From: Flavobacterium caseinilyticum
Lineage (GTDB): Bacteria; Bacteroidota; Bacteroidia; Flavobacteriales; Flavobacteriaceae
Assembly: GCF_004349085.1 (NCBI RefSeq)
Contig: NZ_SMFM01000001.1
Location: forward strand, 372,001 to 436,000
DNA length: 64,000 nucleotides
Direction of reading: 5' to 3'
The position numbers and the translations under genes were made by a program. Numbering within the stretch: position 1 is the stretch's first letter; every line of letters begins with the position of its first letter. Below are positions 36,311-44,888 of the stretch, in pieces. The notes beneath the pieces were generated by a model. That model was not told the DNA's origin and did not search any database. It was given only the letters and a program-made list of their open reading frames with translations.

Positions 36311-36520
36311 ATTGAATTATAGTTATAATTTACAAAATAACAATTATAATTCATGCAATCGAAATCTTTTTTAGAATTATTATGACTGATTTAAATCAGT
36401 TTACTTTTTGAAACAGTTCACTTTTTTTGTTTTTAATGTTTAATTTTACATCATACAAATATTATTGCGGTTTGATTGCTGCTTAAATTTAAAATAAAAG
36501 TTGAATTGATACTACAGATA

Positions 36521-36922
36521 ATGAGAAAAATAGAACATATTGGGATTGCTGTTAAAGATTTAGAAGTGTCAAACTTAGTCTTCGAAAAATTATTTGGTGC
36601 TCCAGCCTACAAATTTGAAGCGGTAGAAAGCGAAGGAGTAACAACTTCGTTCTTTATGAATGGACCCAATAAGATAGAACTTTTGGCAGCAACTCATCCA
36701 GAAAGCCCGATTGCTAAGTTTTTAGAAAAAAGGGGAGAAGGAATCCATCATATTGCTTTTGACGTTGAAGATATTATTTCAGAGATTGCACGTTTGAAGA
36801 AAGAAGGATTTATAATTTTGAATGAAACTCCAAAAAAAGGCGCTGATAATAAGTTGGTTGCCTTTTTACACCCAAAAAGCACTAATGGTGTTTTAATTGA
36901 ATTGTGTCAGGAAATAAAATAA
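36521..36922 (+). CDS. mce: Methylmalonyl-CoA epimerase
   Basis: The ~133-residue VOC-family metalloenzyme interconverts the two methylmalonyl-CoA epimers in propionate metabolism. Landmarks are the N-terminal KIEHIGIAVKDLE with a metal-binding His, the central KIELLAATHPESPIAKFL, GEGIHHIAFDVED and the C-terminal NGVLIELCQ with its metal-binding Glu. The frame is open from 36476, but the ATG at 36521 begins exactly at the family's conserved N-terminus. Confidence 0.93.
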   Translation: MRKIEHIGIAVKDLEVSNLVFEKLFGAPAYKFEAVESEGVTTSFFMNGPNKIELLAATHPESPIAKFLEKRGEGIHHIAFDVEDIISEIARLKKEGFIILNETPKKGADNKLVAFLHPKSTNGVLIELCQEIK

Positions 36923-37063
36923 TTTATTGTAGATAAACGGGTAGCATTCTAATAGTCAGTTGGTTTCTGCTTGAAACAAATTAATAATTGCACTATATTA
37001 AAATCTAAGTCAAAAATATTTGGAGCAAATGAAAAATAGTGGTAATATTGCAGACTCTTAACC

Positions 37064-37137
37064 GGTCCTATAGCTCAGCTGGTTAGAGCACCTGACTCAT
37101 AATCAGGTGGTCCCTGGTTCGAGCCCAGGTGGGACCA
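37064..37137 (+). tRNA. tRNA with anticodon CAT (elongator Met or Ile2)
   Basis: A full 74-nt cloverleaf is visible. The acceptor GGTCCTA pairs with TGGGACC, the D-arm is AGCTCAGCTGGTTAGAGC, the anticodon loop CTCATAA is held by CCTGA/TCAGG, and the T-arm is CCTGGTTCGAGCCCAGG, then discriminator A. CCA is not encoded. The CAT anticodon could mean elongator methionine, or isoleucine after lysidine modification; I cannot decide between them. Its 3' end is the integration site of the downstream island. Confidence 0.93.
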
Positions 37138-37175
37138 CTTTAAAAAGCCTTTCAATTTTTTGGAGGGCTTTTTTT
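37120..37175 (+). repeat. Left attachment repeat (attL), with tRNA terminator
   Basis: Bases 37120-37140 are identical to 53012-53032, and 37141-37164 identical to 53041-53064. The right copy has eight extra bases between the two parts. The left copy is the natural tRNA 3' end plus its terminator hairpin (AAGCC...GGGCTT with T run). Confidence 0.88.
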
Positions 37176-37177
37176 AT
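37142..37177 (+). terminator. Terminator of the tRNA gene
   Basis: AAAAAGCCTTTC pairs imperfectly with GGAGGGCTTTTT and is followed by T residues, directly behind the tRNA. Confidence 0.75.
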
Positions 37178-37350
37178 TGAATAAACTCAATATAAACAGT
37201 GATTTTATTTAATCTTAGATTTATAAAAATAGTCAACTTGCCAACTTTTTAACTCAAAAAAGAGGTGCTATTCGGGTGACTATCTCAATTTACTAGGGTA
37301 CCTATTTTCAAGTCCAAAACGTATGCTAATTAACTCTAAAACAATTAGCT

Positions 37351-38577
37351 ATGAAAAAAGAAAATTTTAAGATTTTGTTTGTCATTAAATCCCACAAACT
37401 AAACAACAAAGGAGTATGTCCAATCAATGTACGGATTACTTATCAAGGAGCAAGAAGAGAAAACGCAACAGGTTATTTTGTTCAACCAAAGCTTTGGGAT
37501 TCAAAACGGCAATTAATCATTTCAAAAACATCGGATGCTTTAAATACTAATGCTCACTTAGAATTAATAAAACAGAAGATAAAAAACTCTTATCTGTCAA
37601 TTCTGCTAGAAACTGATGATTTTGAAGCAAATGACATTTACCTTAAATACTTGGGTAAACCTCTAAAAGAAAGTGAATTTGTAGTCAAATATTTTCAAAA
37701 ATATTTAGACAAGATCTTTAAATTAATTGGCAAAGATTTAAAATTAGCGACTTGGAAAAAATATAATTATGCCTCCATTCAAATTATTGCTTTTATTAAA
37801 TTCAAATATAAAAAAAATGACATCTCACTTGATAAAATCAATTTACAGTTTTTAACAGAATTTGAATATTATCTTAAAACGGAGCAGAATCAATGTCAGT
37901 CTACGATTAACAAAGCAATACAGCGATTCAGAAGACTTATTAAAATCGCAATAGCTGAAGGATTTCTAGATAAAGATCCTTTTGTACTATACACTGCAAA
38001 AAAAGTGAAAAAGGAAATTGTTTTTCTAACTCATGAGGAATTAGAAACGGTTGAAAAAGCACAGATATCACAGCCAAGATTAAGTTTAGTAAAAGACCTA
38101 TTCATTTTTTGCTGTTACACAGGTTTGGCATACAATGAAATGGCAAATCTTCAAAAACAGAATATTCAGGTAGGTTTCGATGGAAGTAATTGGATTCAGA
38201 TGAAACGTGAAAAAACACAACGTCAAATCTCCATTCCAATCCTCCCTAAAGCACAAGAAATCATTGATAAATATTCAAATGTTGATAATCTCGTGTTCCC
38301 ATCTATAAGTAATCAGAAATTCAACTCTTATCTGAAAGAGATTGCGGAGGTAACAGGAATTGAAAAACGTCTTACCCATCATATTGCTCGAAAAACATTT
38401 GCCTCTACCGTATTACTTTACAACGATGTTCCAATGGAAATTGTATCAGAGCTATTAGGTCATTCTAACATGGTGATTACACAAGAAAGTTACGGGAAAG
38501 TAGTGCAGAAAAAAGTTAGTGAGGAAATGAAGAAATTAAAATTAAAAATTGATAGAACTAAGAAATCTGAGCAATAA
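37351..38577 (+). CDS. Tyrosine-type site-specific integrase of the island
   Basis: The 408-residue recombinase has an N-terminal arm-binding domain (ITYQGARRENATGYFVQPKLWD), a core-binding SAM-like domain (about 105-215) and the catalytic domain. Catalytic residues visible are His344 and Arg347 in THHIARKTF, His371 in LGHSN and nucleophile Tyr381 in ESYGK. The position of the usual first arginine is Ala260 (YTGLAYNE), a replacement familiar from CTnDOT-like Bacteroidota integrases. It lies 213 bases from the tRNA and should integrate and, with accessory factors, excise the island. Confidence 0.95.
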   Translation: MKKENFKILFVIKSHKLNNKGVCPINVRITYQGARRENATGYFVQPKLWDSKRQLIISKTSDALNTNAHLELIKQKIKNSYLSILLETDDFEANDIYLKYLGKPLKESEFVVKYFQKYLDKIFKLIGKDLKLATWKKYNYASIQIIAFIKFKYKKNDISLDKINLQFLTEFEYYLKTEQNQCQSTINKAIQRFRRLIKIAIAEGFLDKDPFVLYTAKKVKKEIVFLTHEELETVEKAQISQPRLSLVKDLFIFCCYTGLAYNEMANLQKQNIQVGFDGSNWIQMKREKTQRQISIPILPKAQEIIDKYSNVDNLVFPSISNQKFNSYLKEIAEVTGIEKRLTHHIARKTFASTVLLYNDVPMEIVSELLGHSNMVITQESYGKVVQKKVSEEMKKLKLKIDRTKKSEQ

Positions 38578-38693
38578 ATCATTAAAAGTGGGTATTGCGA
38601 ATATAAGGCAATATCTGTTCCTCTGAATGCAGAAAAGGCATCTTTATGAAAATCAGTACATTCATGCTAAGCCTAAATGAAAATAAACAGCGT

Positions 38694-38713
38694 TTTTACG
38701 GAAACCCGTAAAA
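38694..38713. repeat. Short hairpin downstream of the integrase
   Basis: TTTTACGG (38694-38701) and CCGTAAAA (38706-38713) form a perfect 8-bp stem with a four-base loop and no T run, in a 177-base gap that holds no gene. Confidence 0.4.
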
Positions 38714-38754
38714 TAGACTCGAAAAAGTAGTTTAGGTTTGTTGTGAATAAAAAA

Positions 38755-38991
38755 TTAAGAGATTTTTTCAAAAATGAATAACTGAGAAACATCAATTTTT
38801 AAAGTATTGGCAATCGCATATAAAGTCGTAACAGAAGTATTAATAACACCACGTTCAATTCTGCTGATTTGGGAAATTTCAATACCTAGTTCATTTGCAA
38901 GTTGCTCTTGAGTGAAACCTTTTGCTAAACGAAGTTGTCGAAGATTTCCGCCAAAACTAATTAATATGCTTTTTTTATCTTGATTATCCAC
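38755..38991 (-). CDS. XRE-family transcriptional regulator of the island
   Basis: This small DNA-binding protein is almost entirely a helix-turn-helix domain: GGNLRQLRLAKGFTQEQLAN, IEISQISRIERGVINTSV and LYAIANTLKIDVSQLF. I place the start at GTG 38991, giving ~78 residues. An open frame runs to 39063, but the additional residues are hydrophobic and unlike this family. It is the only minus-strand gene of the island and is divergent from the zinc-ribbon gene. It probably controls that gene or the integrase. Confidence 0.8.
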   Translation of the reverse strand: MDNQDKKSILISFGGNLRQLRLAKGFTQEQLANELGIEISQISRIERGVINTSVTTLYAIANTLKIDVSQLFIFEKIS

Positions 38992-39089
38992 GAGATAAAA
39001 TTCGATGAATAAATTAATTTTAAAGTAGGCATATTTGCTTACATTTGGAAAATAGACCACCAATAACCCCTAAAACTTAAGAAAGAACT

Positions 39090-39920
39090 ATGAAAAAATG
39101 TCCCTCATGTTTCGAATTAATCCAAGAAGAAGCAATAAAGTGTAAGCACTGTGGAGAGTGGTTAAATAAAAAAGAAAATGATTTATTTAACAAAACTAAA
39201 ACTTTAGTTAAAGAAAAAATAGACGCAATTAAAGAAAATAAAACGAAACATCTATTTTTACCGACTGATAAAAATCCAATGATTATCGATGGCTTAATTT
39301 TTTATGAAGATAGTTTAACTATAAATGAAACTAAATTATTTTATACTGAAATTACAAATATTGAATACAGCTGTTTAGTAACAACAGTCAATTTTAGTAC
39401 AACAACATCTATGACATTTGCCTTACATTTTAAAAATTCTGAGAATCAAATTGAACGAGTTTTAATTATAAGTAATGGTATTTATGAAAAAGGAATTATT
39501 AGCCACAATTCTGATAAAAAAATTAAAGAACAATTGACGTTTATGAAAGGACTAATTGAGAAACTAACTTTCAATTCCAGAGTCATTAAATACGCATTGG
39601 AACTAAATGAAACGGGTTATCTTTTGTATAAAAACAAATATAAATTTCATAAAAATGGAAATCTAGAAATCGACAATGTGATTAAAGCTAATTTCAAAGA
39701 ACAGTATGAGAATAATGAACTTACATGGTTGTCGAGCCATAGTGGCTATAGGTCATCTTCGTTTGACCCTTATTCATTCATCGTAAAAAACAATAATATC
39801 AAATGGTATGATTTTGCTAACAAAAACACTACTATTGAAATTACTTATGATTGGGATATTTTTACAGCTAGTTTAATGAATTTTTTGAAAAACGGTTATT
39901 ATTTTCATAAAAACGTATAA
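39090..39920 (+). CDS. Zinc-ribbon protein with possible PH-like domain
   Basis: The 276-residue product starts with a zinc ribbon, MKKCPSCFELIQ then CKHCGEW, so two CxxC knuckles. A lysine-rich linker and a ~100-residue beta-rich region (LIFYEDSLTINETKLFYTEITNIEYS) follow, which looks like a bacterial PH-like domain. The C-terminal half is unassigned. There are no membrane segments. It is followed after 31 bases by a two-helix membrane protein, so they may work together at the membrane. I do not recognise a function. Its position beside an XRE gene in an island fits an accessory or defence role. Confidence 0.65.
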   Translation: MKKCPSCFELIQEEAIKCKHCGEWLNKKENDLFNKTKTLVKEKIDAIKENKTKHLFLPTDKNPMIIDGLIFYEDSLTINETKLFYTEITNIEYSCLVTTVNFSTTTSMTFALHFKNSENQIERVLIISNGIYEKGIISHNSDKKIKEQLTFMKGLIEKLTFNSRVIKYALELNETGYLLYKNKYKFHKNGNLEIDNVIKANFKEQYENNELTWLSSHSGYRSSSFDPYSFIVKNNNIKWYDFANKNTTIEITYDWDIFTASLMNFLKNGYYFHKNV

Positions 39921-39951
39921 AAACTCAATCAAATTTTAAAAAACTATAATC

Positions 39952-40152
39952 ATGGAAAATAATTCGAAAGGGAAAAAAGATTTTTCTAGCGCTATCGCAA
40001 TAGCAGTTTTTTTCTCACTTTCTTGGGGTATACCAAGTCTAATTCGCGGAGATGGGTTTATAAACGGTATTATTGAAAACATTGCAGCTCTAATTTTTCT
40101 ATTAGTTATCGCAATTATTGGCTTCGGAATCTATAAAGTTTTCCTAGAATAA
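39952..40152 (+). CDS. Small two-helix membrane protein
   Basis: The 66-residue product has a charged N-terminus (MENNSKGKKDFSS), then two hydrophobic helices (AIAIAVFFSLSWGIPSLI and IAALIFLLVIAIIGFGIYKV). Family unknown. It probably shares a transcript with the zinc-ribbon gene upstream; a weak terminator-like hairpin follows at 40212-40240. Confidence 0.6.
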   Translation: MENNSKGKKDFSSAIAIAVFFSLSWGIPSLIRGDGFINGIIENIAALIFLLVIAIIGFGIYKVFLE

Positions 40153-40453
40153 AAATAGAGAAATAGCTAAAAATATTTTTGAAGCAAACAGATTCTATTT
40201 TTTAACCAAATCAAGGGCTTCCATTACAGGAGTCCTTTTTTATTAGACGCAAATAAGCACCTAGAATTTGGAATTTTTTATAAAATTTTTATTTTTTTAT
40301 CCTCGAATGCACTGATTAACCCAAGATCATGCCCCGACTCTTCTCAAGTTTTGGGATGTGCTCCAAGGGTTGAACTAGTGAATTGACATTCTATCTACTT
40401 CGCCTTTTGGAATCGCCCATAATTTAATATTTAATCTTAAATCACAAAAAACT
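40153..40453. other. Non-coding gap in the island
   Basis: About 300 bases without a credible gene. A weak hairpin, AAGGGCTTCC with GGAGTCCTT and then six T residues, lies near 40212-40240 and may end the preceding unit. The rest is plausible promoter space for the 114-residue gene, but I find no clear TAnnTTTG element. Confidence 0.4.
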
Positions 40454-40798
40454 ATGGTACGTGTAATTAATTATCAATCAGTAGAAAAAGAAAACGGCGA
40501 AGAATTCCTTATGTTAGTATTGCAAGGAGGTGTAGAACCAGTAAAAAGTCAGGCAACAGGTAAAATGTATTTTACTGCCAGAACCGTTAAAGTTCCAGCA
40601 ACATTCGATGAAGAAACGTGTAAAAGTTTAATTGGATCTCAATTTGAAGGAACAATTGCCAAAGTTCCAAGCGAGCCCTATGAATACACCATCAAGGAAA
40701 CAGGAGAAATCGTAACAATTAATCATCGTTACGAGTTTTTAACGGGCGTTGATGCAATTCTAAAAGAACAAGTTGTAAACAGTGATTTAGTTCACTAA
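40454..40798 (+). CDS. Hypothetical protein preceding the island ATPase
   Basis: The 114-residue protein (MVRVINYQSVEKENGEEFLM, KMYFTARTVKVPATFDEETC, RYEFLTGV) is beta-rich. It could be a small OB-fold-like or nucleic-acid-binding domain, but no signature proves it. It sits upstream of the AAA ATPase with a terminator-like hairpin between them. Similar small proteins accompany this ATPase in other Bacteroidota islands as far as I recall. Function unknown. Confidence 0.6.
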   Translation: MVRVINYQSVEKENGEEFLMLVLQGGVEPVKSQATGKMYFTARTVKVPATFDEETCKSLIGSQFEGTIAKVPSEPYEYTIKETGEIVTINHRYEFLTGVDAILKEQVVNSDLVH

Positions 40799-40822
40799 AA
40801 ACATTTGAAAATTATACATGAT

Positions 40823-40852
40823 AAGGTCTCCCTAACACGGAGGCCTTTTTTG
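40823..40852 (+). terminator. Terminator after the 114-residue gene
   Basis: AAGGTCTCC pairs with GGAGGCCTT (one G-U pair) across a seven-base loop, followed by six T residues. Confidence 0.75.
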
Positions 40853-40899
40853 TTTTGACATTTTCAGTTTCAATTCAAGAACAATTTAATTCAAAAATT

Positions 40900-41793
40900 A
40901 TGAAATTACAAAAAGCAGAACGCCATCAGGTGAAGTTAAGAATCGGACTAAGTGGTCCTAGTGGGTTCGGAAAAACTTATTCCGCATTATTATTAGCCTA
41001 CGGAATAACAAACGATTGGAGCAAAATTGCATTGATCGACACAGAAAATAAGTCCGCAAGTCTTTATTCCCATTTAGGAGATTTTAATGTACTATCATTG
41101 GAAGAACCTTTTGCTCCAGAACGCTATTTAAAGGCGATTAAGCTGTGTGAAGAATCAGACATGGAAATTATCATTATTGATTCTATCAGCCACGAATGGC
41201 AGGGAAAAGGCGGTTGTTTGGAAATCCACGAACAATTAGGAGGAAGATTCCAAGATTGGGCACGTGTAACTCCTCGTCACCAATCTTTTATAGATGCTAT
41301 CATATTGTCCAAATGTCATATAATCACTACTTCAAGAAGTAAAGTGGATTACAGTCTTGATAAAGATGGAAATGGAAAAACAAAAGTGATGAAATTGGGC
41401 ACAAAGTCAATTACGCGGGAAGGGTTTGAATATGAGCTTACTGTCAACTTTGAACTTCTAAACGACAATCACCTCGTGTCCACATCTAAAGATAGAACAG
41501 AATTATTTTCAGGGAAACCTGAATTTATAATTAATTCTTCGACTGGTAAAAAACTGATCAAATGGTGCAATCAAGGCGTGTCTATTGAGAGAATAACGGA
41601 AGAAATCAACTCTTGTGAAACACCTGATGCTTTAAAATTAGTTTATGGGAAATATCCCAATCTAAGCACAGAACTGTATCCTATAGTGATAGCTAGAAAA
41701 GAAGTGCTTGACAATCTTTCAGCACAATTAATCTATGATGAAGAAATTATTCAAAACCTGAACCCTAAAGAAAATGAATTTAGTATTAAATAA
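40900..41793 (+). CDS. Phage-type AAA family ATPase
   Basis: This ~297-residue RecA-like P-loop ATPase has Walker A GPSGFGKT (19-26), ALIDTENKSASLYS, Walker B IIIIDSISHEW (about 90-100) and a conserved DRTELFSGKPEF near the end of the core. The pattern matches phage and island AAA proteins often placed with recombination or replication genes, including Sak4-like annealing proteins. The open frame begins at 40855, but the ATG at 40900 lies just before the conserved MKLQKAERHQ. The downstream DUF3871 gene overlaps its end by 20 bases. Confidence 0.8.
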   Translation: MKLQKAERHQVKLRIGLSGPSGFGKTYSALLLAYGITNDWSKIALIDTENKSASLYSHLGDFNVLSLEEPFAPERYLKAIKLCEESDMEIIIIDSISHEWQGKGGCLEIHEQLGGRFQDWARVTPRHQSFIDAIILSKCHIITTSRSKVDYSLDKDGNGKTKVMKLGTKSITREGFEYELTVNFELLNDNHLVSTSKDRTELFSGKPEFIINSSTGKKLIKWCNQGVSIERITEEINSCETPDALKLVYGKYPNLSTELYPIVIARKEVLDNLSAQLIYDEEIIQNLNPKENEFSIK

Positions 41794-42751
41794 TCCAGAA
41801 CACCAAATTATTGATGAAAATGAAATAATCGTATTTCCAAAACGAAATTTTATCGAAGCAAATACAACGGAAGTCTCATTGAACCATTTAAAAAATGAAT
41901 GCACAATTCCAGTTTTTGCAAAGGATAATGAGTGCACGATAAGTCATTATGAGTTTATCAACAGTGTACAAGAAGTGGTAGAGGACATCCTTGATTATAA
42001 AGGCATTTTAAAGCCCGACATTTGTGTTTCTCACGTAATCAAAGGTAGAATTCCTACAGCAATTGGGAAACCCGCTAAAGAACTCCTAGAGCACGAGAAG
42101 ACCATTTATTATGAGCGCTGCATGTTCTTAATTGAAGTGCCTGAAATTAGTGAAGTAATTAATGGAAACAAGCTCAATTTAACTATCGGAGGTGTACGAT
42201 CGTATAATCAGGAAAACCTATTCTCTAAAAAATCAATGGAGAAATTTAAAATTTTTATTGGGTTTCAGAATGTCGTATGCACAAACCTTTGTATTTCTAC
42301 CGATGGACTTAAAGAAGATCTTCGTGTCAGTTCAATTATGGAATTAAAAGCCAAGATTTACGAGCTGATTAACAACTACAAAAAGAGAGAACATCTATTA
42401 AACATGGTGAAAATGTTTCAATATTCCTTAACGGAAATTCAGTTTGCTCATTTAATTGGGAAGATGAAATTGTATCCTTACTTAAGCAAAGACGAAAAAC
42501 AGAAACTTTTTCCTTTGGCTATTAATGATACACAATTAAATATTGTCGTAAGGGATTATCATACTGATGCTAATTTTTGCAAATCAAATGACAGTACGAT
42601 CAACTTCTGGAATCTTTACAATCTTTTCACGGAAGCCAACAAGAGCACATATATCGATAGTAATCTGGAACGGAATGTTAATGCGTATGGATTTATACAA
42701 AACTTGCTAAATTCGATTGAAAATCAAATTCCAAACTATTTCCTCCATTAA
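41774..42751 (+). CDS. DUF3871 family protein
   Basis: The 325-residue protein matches the Bacteroidota DUF3871 family: HFIEANT-like start (NFIEANTTEVSL), IPVFAKDNECTISHYEFI, ILKPDICVSHVIKGRIP, HEKTIYYERCMFLIE and LNLTIGGVRSYNQENLF. Its function is unknown. The family is common on integrated elements next to phage-like ATPases, as here, where it overlaps the ATPase gene by 20 bases. That suggests a role in element replication or recombination, or in its control. Confidence 0.8.
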   Translation: MNLVLNNPEHQIIDENEIIVFPKRNFIEANTTEVSLNHLKNECTIPVFAKDNECTISHYEFINSVQEVVEDILDYKGILKPDICVSHVIKGRIPTAIGKPAKELLEHEKTIYYERCMFLIEVPEISEVINGNKLNLTIGGVRSYNQENLFSKKSMEKFKIFIGFQNVVCTNLCISTDGLKEDLRVSSIMELKAKIYELINNYKKREHLLNMVKMFQYSLTEIQFAHLIGKMKLYPYLSKDEKQKLFPLAINDTQLNIVVRDYHTDANFCKSNDSTINFWNLYNLFTEANKSTYIDSNLERNVNAYGFIQNLLNSIENQIPNYFLH

Positions 42752-42822
42752 TATATAATAGCTTTTTTGGCTACTTTAAAGTACCAAACAACGTCTATAA
42801 ATAGAGTTAATCGTAGTAAAAA

Positions 42823-43071
42823 ATGACAAAAAAAGAGTTGGCAGAGTTGTTAAAATACAGTTCTCCTCGTGAAATTTATGTAATTACACATTATAATGTG
42901 CTGAAACAAGTCTTTTGCCCTTTTCGAGTAACCGTTTTACAAGAAATTGGAGTGTTGAAGAGAGGGCAAATAGTTTTGGTTCAAGAAATCAAGGTAACAC
43001 TTGAATTAAAAACGGTGTATATCATCGATAATGACGCCTACTATTACTATCATTTTAATATTATGATGTAA
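42823..43071 (+). CDS. Hypothetical island protein
   Basis: The 82-residue protein (MTKKELAELLKYSSPREIY, FRVTVLQEIGVLKRGQIVLV, VYIIDNDAYYYYHF) has a beta-rich middle and a tyrosine-rich C-terminus. I do not recognise a family, though similar small proteins follow DUF3871 genes elsewhere in my recollection. It is collinear with its neighbours, 71 bases after the DUF3871 gene. Confidence 0.55.
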   Translation: MTKKELAELLKYSSPREIYVITHYNVLKQVFCPFRVTVLQEIGVLKRGQIVLVQEIKVTLELKTVYIIDNDAYYYYHFNIMM

Positions 43072-43627
43072 AAAAGGCAAAGCAGTATTCTGTATTTCGT
43101 ATAACCAAACTTTTGAGACGGTCTGCTATAACAAAAACCCCTGAAAAAGTATTAGCTAAGTTCAATTTACCAACGCGATATTAAAATATATCGTGTTGAG
43201 TAGGTTGATATTTAATCTAAAATGGGTTTAATAAGGTAAAATGATGGGTTTGAAAATATTGCATAAAAGCTATAGAAAAATCGCCCCAATCACATTTTTT
43301 ATCGGTTTTACTATTGACTTTTGGGCCCAATTGTTGTATATTGGGGTAAATCAAAAATGGTGGTCCTCATCATTTCTAAAGCTCCTCCACTTCTTTGGAG
43401 CTAAAAATTCCCTTAAAAAGTTTTAAAAGATTGTTCAATTTTAAATATACACGCCTATGAAATAAAATAAATCCAAATATTTCCAATTTCAATACTCGAT
43501 TGTTAATCGAATAGTATTAAATCTCCCTGCTCAATAAAAGACATTGAACAAAGTGCGGTTATATCTCTACCTAATGGAAGAACGACTGATGAAATGAGAA
43601 CAATGAGAATATAAAAAAATTAATATA
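43072..43627. other. Long non-coding, palindrome-rich gap in the island
   Basis: These 556 bases contain several inverted repeats: CAACGCGATAT with ATATCGTGTTG (43171-43198), AGCTCC with GGAGCT (about 43380-43402), and AATACT-CGATT with AATCG-TAGTATT (about 43491-43518). A 61-residue open frame at 43241-43426 is not convincing. Being just ahead of the VapE-type helicase, the gap could hold the island's replication or transfer origin; that is inference only. Confidence 0.45.
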
Positions 43628-44743
43628 ATGTTAGAACAATACTTAAACGAAAGATATACTTTCAAATTTAATGAAATCTTGAATAGAACATATTACAAGG
43701 GTAATGAAACCAAAGAAAAATTTCTATTATTAAAAGATTACAAACTTAATTCCATAAAAAGAGAATTAAATAATAATTCTATACCCGCAACTAAATCCGA
43801 TCTAAAATGTTTGTTGGAATCTGATTATGTAGCGAATCAAAATCCTTTTAAGGATTATTTCAATAACCTACCTAAATGGGATATGAAAAAAGATTACATA
43901 TTAGAATTATGCAATACAGTAAAAACGACCAATAATGAAGATTTTTATTGGGCATTTAAAAAGTGGTTAGTTGCAACAGTTGCATGTTCTATTGAAGATG
44001 ACACTACAAATCAAACCGTTTTAATTTTTACTGGTAAACAAGGAATCGGAAAAACTTCATGGTTTCAAAAATTAATGCCAGACGATTTGAAAGATTATTT
44101 TTATAGTGGGATGATTAATCCTGCTAACAAAGACACCACATTATTGATGTCGGAGAAATTTATCATAAACCTTGACGAGTTAGCTGCTTTCAATAAAAAG
44201 CAAATAGAAGCTTTTAAAGAAATGATTACAAAAAACACTATTACTGAAAGAAGAGCATATGCACATTTTACTGAGGATTATATCCGTAGAGCTTCATTTG
44301 TTGGAAGCTCCAATCACAATGAAATTTTAATGGATGTAACTGGTAATAGAAGATTTCTGTGTTTTGAAGCGACAGAAATTGACTATCAACATCAAATAGA
44401 TCTGGATTTAGTGTATAGCCAAGCTATTCATTTACTAAAAAGCAAAGATTTTAAATACCATTTTGATAAAGAGGATGTATTACGATTAGAAGAAAATAAT
44501 AAAATGTTCATCCAGTCATCAGAAGAAGTGGGTTGGATTGAAGAATTATTTATTATTCCTAATGAGAATGAAAATGTGGAATATATGAATGCAACAGAAA
44601 TTGCGGATTATATAAAATTAAACAAGGGGCTTTATTTAAAAATTGATGTCCAACAGATAGGAAAAATAATGACTTCAAAAGATTTTCCTAGAAAGAAGAT
44701 AAAAGGAAGTTGGAAGTATATGATAATAAAAAATAATGGGTAG
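43628..44743 (+). CDS. VapE-domain (virulence-associated E) P-loop helicase-like protein
   Basis: The 371-residue protein carries the VapE domain. Walker A is GKQGIGKT (136-143), the Walker B-like segment FIINLDELAAF lies around 178-188, and SSNHNEILMDVTGNRRFLCFE is the hallmark of VapE and D5-like helicases. The N-terminal FKFNEILNRTYYKGN resembles the partner primase-linker region, and the C-terminus carries a winged-helix-like segment. In phages and satellite islands such proteins drive replication of the element. No separate primase gene is present. Confidence 0.85.
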   Translation: MLEQYLNERYTFKFNEILNRTYYKGNETKEKFLLLKDYKLNSIKRELNNNSIPATKSDLKCLLESDYVANQNPFKDYFNNLPKWDMKKDYILELCNTVKTTNNEDFYWAFKKWLVATVACSIEDDTTNQTVLIFTGKQGIGKTSWFQKLMPDDLKDYFYSGMINPANKDTTLLMSEKFIINLDELAAFNKKQIEAFKEMITKNTITERRAYAHFTEDYIRRASFVGSSNHNEILMDVTGNRRFLCFEATEIDYQHQIDLDLVYSQAIHLLKSKDFKYHFDKEDVLRLEENNKMFIQSSEEVGWIEELFIIPNENENVEYMNATEIADYIKLNKGLYLKIDVQQIGKIMTSKDFPRKKIKGSWKYMIIKNNG

Positions 44744-44880
44744 GAAGGGTAAGGAGGGTAGGTATATTTCAACTCTTTTTAGTCCATTATTCATTACAGT
44801 TGCATGGTGTAACTATGCTACTTTTATGCATATCGTTTGCAAATGTTTTTGAAAAATATGCTTACCCACCCACCCTTTCT
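44739..44880. repeat. G-rich block and inverted C-rich block after vapE
   Basis: GGGTAGGAAGGGTAAGGAGG starts at about 44739, overlapping the vapE stop. CTTACCCACCCACCC lies at about 44860-44874. The two can pair loosely across 100 bases, and each contains three runs of three or more G/C. Such runs are rare in this AT-rich DNA. Confidence 0.5.
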
Positions 44881-44888
44881 ATTAAAAA

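Noticed and set aside
41728..41937. Minus-strand open frame over the ATPase/DUF3871 junction
   Set aside because: It is antisense to two recognised overlapping genes and has no independent support.
43241..43426. 61-residue open frame (MMGLKILHKSYRKIAP...)
   Set aside because: No family resemblance, no clear start signals, and it overlaps an inverted repeat; coding is not convincing.
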